The notes below the pieces were generated by a model, which saw nothing but the letters and a program-made list of their open reading frames with translations, had not been told where the DNA came from and did not search any database. A program made the position numbers and the translations under genes. From Haloimpatiens massiliensis (GTDB lineage: Bacteria; Bacillota; Clostridia; Clostridiales; Clostridiaceae), in NCBI RefSeq assembly GCF_900184255.1, contig NZ_LT854639.1, positions 513,556 through 574,482 on the forward strand: a stretch of DNA of 60,927 nt. Reading direction: 5' to 3'. Below, piece after piece: positions 55,482 to 60,927 of this stretch; within the stretch, counting starts at the first letter, position 1; each line of letters begins with the position of its first letter.

Positions 55482-55679
55482 CTATAGATATGGTAATACT
55501 TTCTTCATTACTTTTTCTTGTGATTCAGATACGTATGAAGTTTGTCTTAAATTTCTCTTTGTTTTAGAGCTCTTTTTAGTTAATATGTGGCTCTTGAAAG
55601 CCTTAGCTCTCTTTAATTTTCCTGTTCCTGTCTTTTTAAATCTTTTAGCTGCGCCTCTATGAGTTTTCATTTTTGGCAT
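55482..55679 (-). CDS. rpmI: Ribosomal protein L35
   Basis: The 65-residue protein is very basic and starts MPKMKTHRGAAKRFKKTGTG, the L35 signature. It is a 50S component, encoded between infC and rplT with 19 and 32 base gaps. GGAGG stands before its start. Confidence 0.98.
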   Translation of the reverse strand: MPKMKTHRGAAKRFKKTGTGKLKRAKAFKSHILTKKSSKTKRNLRQTSYVSESQEKVMKKVLPYL

Positions 55680-55698
55680 ACTAAACTCCTCCTCTCAA

Positions 55699-56220
55699 TT
55701 ATGCTCTTTTTGGAGCTAAAACCATAATCATGTTTCTTCCTTCTAATTTAGCTTCCTTTTCTTTTACACAAACATCTTCTAATATTTTGTAAAAATTATC
55801 TAATATTTTACGTCCTATATGTGAATAATCAGCTTCTCTTCCTCTGAATCTAACTGTTACTTTAACCTTATTTCCAGCCTCTAAGAACTTTCTTGCATTC
55901 TTTGCTTTTACTTCCAAATCATGCTCTTCAATTTTAGGACTTAATCTTACTTCTTTGACATTTATGACATTTTGCTTCTTCTTAGCTTCTTTTTCTTTCT
56001 TGGATTGTTCGTAAATAAATTTGCCATAATCCATTATTCTGCATACTGGTGGATTAGCATTTGGCGAAATCATAACTAAATCCATTTCCTTTTCCTCTGC
56101 TATAGTCAAAGCTTCTCTAGATGAAATTATTCCGAGTTGTGAACCATCATCACCTATAACTCTTATTTCTTTTGCTCTTATGTCTTCATTTACTAAGTGC
56201 TTTTTATCTTTACTAATAAT
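55699..56220 (-). CDS. infC: Translation initiation factor IF-3
   Basis: A 173-residue IF-3: N-terminal domain (VNEDIRAKEIRVIGDDGSQLGI), a Lys-rich linker near 80 (EQSKKEKEAKKKQ) and a C-terminal domain with KVKVTVRFRGREADYSH. It binds 30S and controls start-codon selection. The only conventional start, GTG 56226, overlaps the AGGAGG ribosome site. The ATT at 56218-56220 gives an N-terminus (M)ISKD like that of Bacillus IF-3 and is five bases from AGGAGG, so an AUU start is proposed. That start is classic for self-regulated infC. Confidence 0.93.
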   Translation of the reverse strand: MISKDKKHLVNEDIRAKEIRVIGDDGSQLGIISSREALTIAEEKEMDLVMISPNANPPVCRIMDYGKFIYEQSKKEKEAKKKQNVINVKEVRLSPKIEEHDLEVKAKNARKFLEAGNKVKVTVRFRGREADYSHIGRKILDNFYKILEDVCVKEKEAKLEGRNMIMVLAPKRA

Positions 56221-56226
56221 ATTCAC

Positions 56227-56374
56227 CTCCTGGTGTTATTAAACATATAATAAAAGGACGGCATATGCCGTCCTTTATATATCACATTAAGTAATCATCA
56301 CTTACCTTACTAGCTGTGCTGTAAGGTGAGAAACGGCTGTTTCTACTTGAAATTAAATTTTCTATTAAGTTAAC
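56227..56374 (-). ncRNA. L20-type leader with attenuator of infC operon
   Basis: Between the promoter and infC the leader contains a terminator AAAGGACGGCATATGCCGTC with CTTTTA (56252-56276), and upstream structured segments CTCACCTTACAGC and GTAAGGTAAGTGATG. This is the position and form of the Firmicute L20 leader, in which L20 binding favours the terminator. Confidence 0.8.
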
Positions 56375-56380
56375 AATGAT

Positions 56381-56409
56381 ATTCTACTACATTAAGGTTT
56401 TTCTGTCAA
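56381..56409 (-). promoter_or_regulatory. Promoter of infC-rpmI-rplT
   Basis: TTGACA (56404-56409), 17-base spacer, TAGAAT (56381-56386), directly behind the thrS stop. Confidence 0.8.
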
Positions 56410-56416
56410 CACTATA

Positions 56417-58330
56417 TTATAAACTATTTACTTTATTATATACTTCTTCTTTTATATTAGCTATAAATTCATCTATAGTGTTAGTTCCCAAATCCCCTTC
56501 TTTTCTACTTCTAATTGCTACTTTTTCCTCTGTCATTTCTTTATCACCAATCACAAGCATATACGGAATTTTTTGAAGTTGTGCTTCTCTTATTTTATAT
56601 CCTATTTTTTCATTTCTAAAGTCTGTTTCTACTCTTATACCATTTTCTTTTAGCTTAGTTTCTATTTCCTTACAGTATTCTAAGCTTCTATCAGTTATAT
56701 TCATAACCTTAACTTGTACTGGAGCTAACCATGTTGGAAATGCTCCTGCAAAGTGTTCTATTAATATACCTATAAATCTTTCTATACTACCAAACACAAC
56801 TCTGTGTACTGTCACAGGTCTATGCTTTTCTCCATCTGCACCTATATATGAAAGATCAAATCTTTCTGGCAATTGAAAATCTAGCTGAATTGTTCCGCAT
56901 TGCCAAGTTCTTCCTATGCAATCTCTTAAATGGAAGTCTATCTTTGGACCATAAAAAGCTCCATCACCTTCATTAACTTTATATTCAAGTCCTGCTTTTT
57001 CAAGTGCAGCTCTTAATCCATTAGTTGCAGCTTCCCAGTCTTCATCACTACCCATAGAGTTTTCTGGTCTTGTAGAAAGTTCCACAAAATACTCAAATCC
57101 AAACATTTTATAAAATTCATCTATTAAATTAACTACTCCAAGTACTTCATCAGTTATTTGCTCCTTAGTCATAAATATATGAGCATCATCTTGAGTAAAG
57201 CATCTAACTCTCATAAGTCCGTGTAATGCACCAGAAAGTTCATGTCTGTGAACAAGCCCAAGTTCACCTAATCTTAAAGGTAAATCTCTATAAGAATGCA
57301 TTCCATCCTTGTAAACTAACATAGCTCCTGGACAATTCATTGGTTTTACTGCATAATCTTCTTCGTCAATTTTTGTAAAGTACATATTTTCTTTGTAGTG
57401 ATCCCAATGTCCTGATTGATGCCATAAAGCTTCATTTAATATTATTGGAGTTTTAATTTCATCATATCCTGCTTTTCTATGCACTTCTCTCCAGTAATCT
57501 TCAAGTATATTTCTTAAAATCATTCCCTTTGGATAGAAGAATGGGAATCCTGGACCTTCATCATGTATTGCAAATAATCCAAGCTCCTTACCAAGTTTTC
57601 TGTGATCTCTCTTTTTTGCTTCTTCTAGCATGTGAATATACTCATCAAGTTCACTCTTCTTTGTAAAAGCTGTTCCATAAATTCTTTGTAACATTTGCTT
57701 ATTTTCATCGCCTCTCCAATAAGCTCCTGCCAAAGATAATAATTTTACTGCCTTTACTTTTTTTGTAGATGGTACATGAGGACCTGCACATAAATCTACA
57801 AACTCACCTTGTCTATAGAAAGAAATTACTGCATCTTCTGGCAAATCTTCTATAAGTTCTACTTTGTAATCCTCGCCTTTTTCTCTTACATATTTTATAG
57901 CTTCTTCTCTTGGAAGCTCAAATCTTTCTAATTTTAAATCTTCTTTAACTATTTTTTTCATTTCTTTTTCTATATTTTCCATTATTTCTGGTGTAAAAGA
58001 AAAATCCGCTTCAAAATCATAATAAAATCCTGTATCTATAGCTGGTCCTATAGCTAACTTAACTTCAGGATATAGTCTTTTTACTGCTTGAGCTAAAATA
58101 TGTGATGCGGTATGTCTTAAAGCCCATTTTCCATCTTCATCTGCAAAAGTTGATATTTCTAAAGTACAATCTTCATTTATCTCAGTCATAAGCTCAGATT
58201 TCTCTCCGTTTATTTTAGCAGCTAAGGCTTTTTTATAAAGCGCTGGACTTATTTTCATAGCAATATCACTAACTTTGGTGCCCTTTTCTACCTCTATAAC
58301 TTTTCCATCCTTTAATGTTACTTTAACCAT
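56417..58330 (-). CDS. thrS: Threonine-tRNA ligase
   Basis: A 637-residue class II synthetase of full length. Domains are TGS (1-62), the editing/SAD domain with the HTASHILAQAVKRLYP and DLCAGPHVPSTKKVKAVKLL zinc-type motifs (70-240), the catalytic core with MNCPGAML, RLGELGLVHRHELSGALHGLMRVR and the C-terminal anticodon domain with AGAFPTWLAPVQV near 530. It charges tRNA(Thr). GGAGG before the start. It is regulated by the T-box at 58498-58748. Confidence 0.98.
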   Translation of the reverse strand: MVKVTLKDGKVIEVEKGTKVSDIAMKISPALYKKALAAKINGEKSELMTEINEDCTLEISTFADEDGKWALRHTASHILAQAVKRLYPEVKLAIGPAIDTGFYYDFEADFSFTPEIMENIEKEMKKIVKEDLKLERFELPREEAIKYVREKGEDYKVELIEDLPEDAVISFYRQGEFVDLCAGPHVPSTKKVKAVKLLSLAGAYWRGDENKQMLQRIYGTAFTKKSELDEYIHMLEEAKKRDHRKLGKELGLFAIHDEGPGFPFFYPKGMILRNILEDYWREVHRKAGYDEIKTPIILNEALWHQSGHWDHYKENMYFTKIDEEDYAVKPMNCPGAMLVYKDGMHSYRDLPLRLGELGLVHRHELSGALHGLMRVRCFTQDDAHIFMTKEQITDEVLGVVNLIDEFYKMFGFEYFVELSTRPENSMGSDEDWEAATNGLRAALEKAGLEYKVNEGDGAFYGPKIDFHLRDCIGRTWQCGTIQLDFQLPERFDLSYIGADGEKHRPVTVHRVVFGSIERFIGILIEHFAGAFPTWLAPVQVKVMNITDRSLEYCKEIETKLKENGIRVETDFRNEKIGYKIREAQLQKIPYMLVIGDKEMTEEKVAIRSRKEGDLGTNTIDEFIANIKEEVYNKVNSL

Positions 58331-58497
58331 TTTAACTCCTCCTTTTCTTTATTTATTCCGCGACTTTACTAACTTATTCTATACATGTGGTGAATAAAGA
58401 TAGTTCAGCCTCTGGATGACAATTGATAAGTTTATATCAATAAACTTTTTACATTAATTATTATTTTAAAATTAAACATACTTTAACAAAAAATAAT

Positions 58498-58748
58498 TAA
58501 ACTCATCCCATAAATGGGACGAGTATATCGCGGTTCCACCCAAATTAATAATAAAATAAATCCTTATTATTCACTTGAACCCTTTAACGCTGGTGGCGGC
58601 AATGCTTACTAACTTCAGCACGCTACTCAAAGGTGGTTTTCAACAGCTCTTATTCAAAGGATCTTACAGCCTATGAATCCTTCTCTCTTAGAATAGTCTT
58701 CTGCTTACTCTTCCTTTTCACAGTATTTTAATTAATATATTGTAAATT
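58498..58748 (-). ncRNA. T-box riboswitch for thrS
   Basis: T-box TGGGTGGAACCGCG (complement at 58529-58542), followed by the terminator ACTCGTCCCATTTATGGGAT plus GAGTTTAATT. A specifier ACC (Thr) lies in TTGAAAACCACCTTTGAG. The transcript starts at the promoter 58755-58783. Confidence 0.93.
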
Positions 58749-58754
58749 TATTAA

Positions 58755-58783
58755 AGTATATTACTTTTATTTTAAAAAGTCAA
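58755..58783 (-). promoter_or_regulatory. Promoter of the thrS T-box transcript
   Basis: TTGACT (58778-58783), 17-base spacer, TATACT (58755-58760). Confidence 0.75.
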
Positions 58784-58809
58784 GAGTTCTGAATTATTTT
58801 CGCAACTTT

Positions 58810-58972
58810 TTAGGTACATGAAAATAAATAACAAGTCAAAGATGCTGGTATATTTTGTATCAGACAAGGAAGCAAATTCCACCGCTAGTAGCACTATCGG
58901 TAGGTTCTGCTGACGCAGTATGACGCAAAATAGACTAGCATACTGACTTGTTATTTATTTGAATGTGCCTTA
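58810..58972. mobile_element. Small inverted-repeat element (MITE), copy 3
   Basis: Same length and ends as copies 1 and 2, with TTA at 58810-58812 and 58970-58972. Its right end supplies the last codons and the stop of the ytxC gene. Confidence 0.88.
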
Positions 58973-59859
58973 CTTAATAATTTCTTGCACCATTCACATC
59001 CACTACATAGTATAACTCTGTTTTCAAACACACTTTCTATTGTATTTATGAATTCCTTATTTTTACAATTATTTATACCATGTATTACGATATTTTTAGG
59101 TGAATTAGTTACAAGCCCACTGATTATCATCTCCTCTATGCCTATTTTCTCATTAACCCCTTCTAAATAAGCTCCTTTTTTAAATTGTTTTGTAATATCC
59201 TTTCCCATATCATCTTTTATAACATATTCATCTTCATTTCCTATGAATATATGAATTTTATTTATTTTACTTTCCTGTATGCCAACATAATATTTGAGTA
59301 ACTTTATAAATTCATCATATTCTCTTTCTATCATAATACTTTCAATTATTTTATCTATTATTAAACACACTTTCTTTTTAATTTCATATTTTCTAAATTG
59401 TAAATATCCTTCAATATTTATTAAAGCACTTTCTTTCATCACATTTAAAATATCTTCTTTTATTTCATTCATCCTATTAGAGAAATAAACTGCTTTTTCA
59501 TCCTTTATTCCTTGAAGATTAGTAAGTATATTAAATAAGCTTATCTTTATATCCTCTATTTCTTCTTTTCCTAAAAAGAAATAATCTTCATTAAGTATGC
59601 AATCTACTTCCATGTAATAAAATTCTAATATTATAAATTGATATATAATTTCCATTAAATTAAAATAAACAATATCAATTTTTTCCTTAGGTATACCTTC
59701 AATATCCGAAGAAAAAATTTTTAATATAGTAAATTCTTTATCTGCCTCCTCATATATTCCTATATTTATATTTTTATGCTTTAAATTCTCCTCAAGTTCA
59801 TTTATATTGTATACAAATTCTTTGTTCTCTGTTTTAAATACTATTGTAAGTAATAACAT
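58951..59859 (-). CDS. ytxC: Sporulation protein YtxC, 3' end remade by element insertion
   Basis: A ~302-residue protein of the YtxC sporulation family (role unknown), usually encoded next to thrS as here. It is helical in the middle (about 90-200), and the C-terminal part has IHIFIGNEDEYVIKDDMG and NIVIHGINNCKN, then a CSGCEWC motif. The last six residues, KAHSNK, are read from the inverted-repeat element that begins at 58972, so the native C-terminus was replaced or slightly altered. The frame opens at GTG 59868; ATG 59859 is more likely, after GTGGGTGATT. Confidence 0.85.
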   Translation of the reverse strand: MLLLTIVFKTENKEFVYNINELEENLKHKNINIGIYEEADKEFTILKIFSSDIEGIPKEKIDIVYFNLMEIIYQFIILEFYYMEVDCILNEDYFFLGKEEIEDIKISLFNILTNLQGIKDEKAVYFSNRMNEIKEDILNVMKESALINIEGYLQFRKYEIKKKVCLIIDKIIESIMIEREYDEFIKLLKYYVGIQESKINKIHIFIGNEDEYVIKDDMGKDITKQFKKGAYLEGVNEKIGIEEMIISGLVTNSPKNIVIHGINNCKNKEFINTIESVFENRVILCSGCEWCKKLLSKAHSNK

Positions 59860-60158
59860 TATAATCACCCACTTTCATTATAGTGAGAATATTTTTACTT
59901 AACTGTAATTCATAATTTTCAATACCACTTTAACTATAATACTTTTTAATGTAAAATTTAAAATGCATGTAAAAACTTCTAAATAGATTTTATGATTAAT
60001 TTTCAATTTTAAATTCTATTTTTTTTAATTTTGTAGTTGTATATTATGAATTGCAGTTACTCAAACTTTTCCTTTACAAATTTAATCCTTGTGATAATAT
60101 AAGTTATAAATTTATATTTTACAAAATAAATTCATTTATGTATGAAAAGGTGATTTTT

Positions 60159-60869
60159 ATGAAAAAATTTATTATTGTGGATTTTAGAATAAATACAGAT
60201 GAAAAAAAACATTTAGAAAAACTAGGTTATGAAACCCTTTGTTGCCCTCCTAGCCAAGCACTATACAATGCGGTATGTGGGCATCCTGATATGCTCTTAC
60301 ACTTTTTAAAGGAAGACACTATAGTAGTACATAAAGATATTCCTTTGAACTTTATAAATATTCTAGAAAAAATGAACATTGAAGTTGTATTGTCAAAAAA
60401 CTCTCTTAAAGAAAATTATCCTTACGATATTTGTTTAAATGCAGTTAATATAGACGATATATTTGTTCATTATACAAAGTATACAGATCCTGCCATAATT
60501 AATAATTTATACGGCAAAAAAATTTTAAATGTTAAACAAGGATATACTAAATGTTCTACTGCAATTATAAATTCCAATGCTTTTATAACCTCCGATCCTT
60601 CTATTAAAAATGTACTATTAAAAGAAAATAAAGATGTACTATTCTTGCCACCAGGTCATATTAATCTACCTGGTTTAAACTACGGATTTATCGGAGGAAC
60701 TTGCGGTCTGTTAGAAAAAGATATTTTAGCCTTTTATGGCGATTTAAATTATTATAAATATGGAAAAGACGTCATGAATTTTTTAGAAAAGCATAATGTT
60801 AAACCTATTTTTCTTAGAAAGGGACCCCTAGTTGATAGAGGAAGCTTGTTTAGTGGGCTAGTGGGCTAG
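60159..60869 (+). CDS. DUF6873-type (GME-fold) protein ending in minisatellite
   Basis: A 236-residue protein starting MKKFIIVDFRINTDEKKHLEK. It resembles a clostridial family with a pentein/GME-like fold (DUF6873): alternating strands and conserved CPPSQALYNAVCGHPDMLLHF, DPSIKNVLLKE, FLPPGHINLPG and FIGGTCGLLEKD, with Cys and His positions like those of amidinotransferase relatives. Function unknown. A TTG at 60051 opens the frame earlier, but AAAAGGTG before ATG 60159 decides. The last residues SGLVG and the stop come from the 8-bp array at 60851 on. Confidence 0.8.
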   Translation: MKKFIIVDFRINTDEKKHLEKLGYETLCCPPSQALYNAVCGHPDMLLHFLKEDTIVVHKDIPLNFINILEKMNIEVVLSKNSLKENYPYDICLNAVNIDDIFVHYTKYTDPAIINNLYGKKILNVKQGYTKCSTAIINSNAFITSDPSIKNVLLKENKDVLFLPPGHINLPGLNYGFIGGTCGLLEKDILAFYGDLNYYKYGKDVMNFLEKHNVKPIFLRKGPLVDRGSLFSGLVG

Positions 60870-60927
60870 TGGGCTAGTGGGCTAGTGGGCTAGTGGGCTA
60901 GTGGGCTAGTGGGCGAGTGGGCTAGTG
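60851..60927 (+). repeat. TAGTGGGC 8-bp minisatellite, truncated by window edge
   Basis: Nine consecutive 8-base units plus a partial tenth. The ninth is GAGTGGGC; all others are identical. The array begins inside the last codons of the preceding gene and continues beyond the window. Confidence 0.97.

Noticed and set aside
60851..60927. CRISPR array
   Set aside because: Units are 8 bases and contiguous, with no spacers; this is a minisatellite. No cas genes are present.
1..60927. tRNA or rRNA genes
   Set aside because: I saw no GC-rich cloverleaf or TTCRANNC-containing segment with CCA end; an automatic tRNA scan would settle it.

Overview
The window is an AT-rich, low-GC Firmicute chromosome segment. 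T-box leaders sit in front of pheST and thrS, an L20-type leader in front of infC-rpmI-rplT, and there is a germinant-receptor operon, ytxC and a cluster of cysteine-rich and collagen-like spore-surface genes. Together with iorAB next to phosphotransbutyrylase this points to an endospore-forming, amino-acid-fermenting Clostridium. The Clostridium botulinum group I / C. sporogenes type is my best guess, from gene content only.

Layout. (1) 72-9475, minus strand: a surface-glycan operon. It starts with a PglF/CapD-type nucleotide-sugar dehydratase, followed by a Gfo/Idh/MocA dehydrogenase, a hexapeptide acyltransferase and a Wzx-type flippase. It ends with an unusual trio: opine-type dehydrogenase, ATP-grasp ligase, and a fused B12-binding/mutase-like protein. 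It runs towards the left edge. (2) 9815-14590: a YhbD-like regulator, a three-gene ABC-2 exporter and a bactofilin-like protein. (3) 15087-21533: TPR protein, phosphohexose mutase, ribosomal protein L25/Ctc, an arginine-decarboxylase-type enzyme and a protein of unknown function. (4) 21961-26218: spore-surface locus, with a Cys-rich protein, a propeller/coiled-coil protein, a frameshifted Cys-rich gene and a short collagen-like protein. The last two share a repeated module. (5) 26342-31308: iorB-iorA, an IS605-type tnpB with its probable guide RNA, and ptb. (6) 31477-35554: gerA-family operon in the order A, C, small two-TM gene, B. (7) 35555-36881: a 1.3-kb gene-free block holding two inverted copies of a ~340-bp element. 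(8) 36882-48024: FMN oxidase, DUF523 protein, MutS2, U32 peptidase, oligopeptide-binding lipoprotein, glycosyltransferase, ZapA. (9) 48145-58330: pheT-pheS, TrmH methyltransferase, KtrA-KtrB, rplT-rpmI-infC, thrS. (10) 58951-60869: ytxC and a DUF6873-type protein that runs into an 8-bp minisatellite at the right edge.

Most genes are on the minus strand and form short operons closed by clear hairpin terminators. Translation genes are controlled by RNA leaders: T-boxes responding to Phe and Thr tRNA, and an L20 leader with an attenuator. The intergenic DNA is rich in small repeats: a 157-bp inverted-repeat element present three times with TTA on both sides, a ~340-bp palindromic element present twice with compensatory arm changes, a ~350-bp inverted repeat behind the bactofilin gene, a dispersed AT-rich family, and clean or decayed TAGTGGGC arrays.

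The strongest candidates for something undescribed are the mutase/ATP-grasp/opine-dehydrogenase trio inside a glycan operon, the repeated CC...CKI spore-surface module with a frameshift in one gene, and the small element inserted between tnpB and its presumed guide-RNA scaffold.
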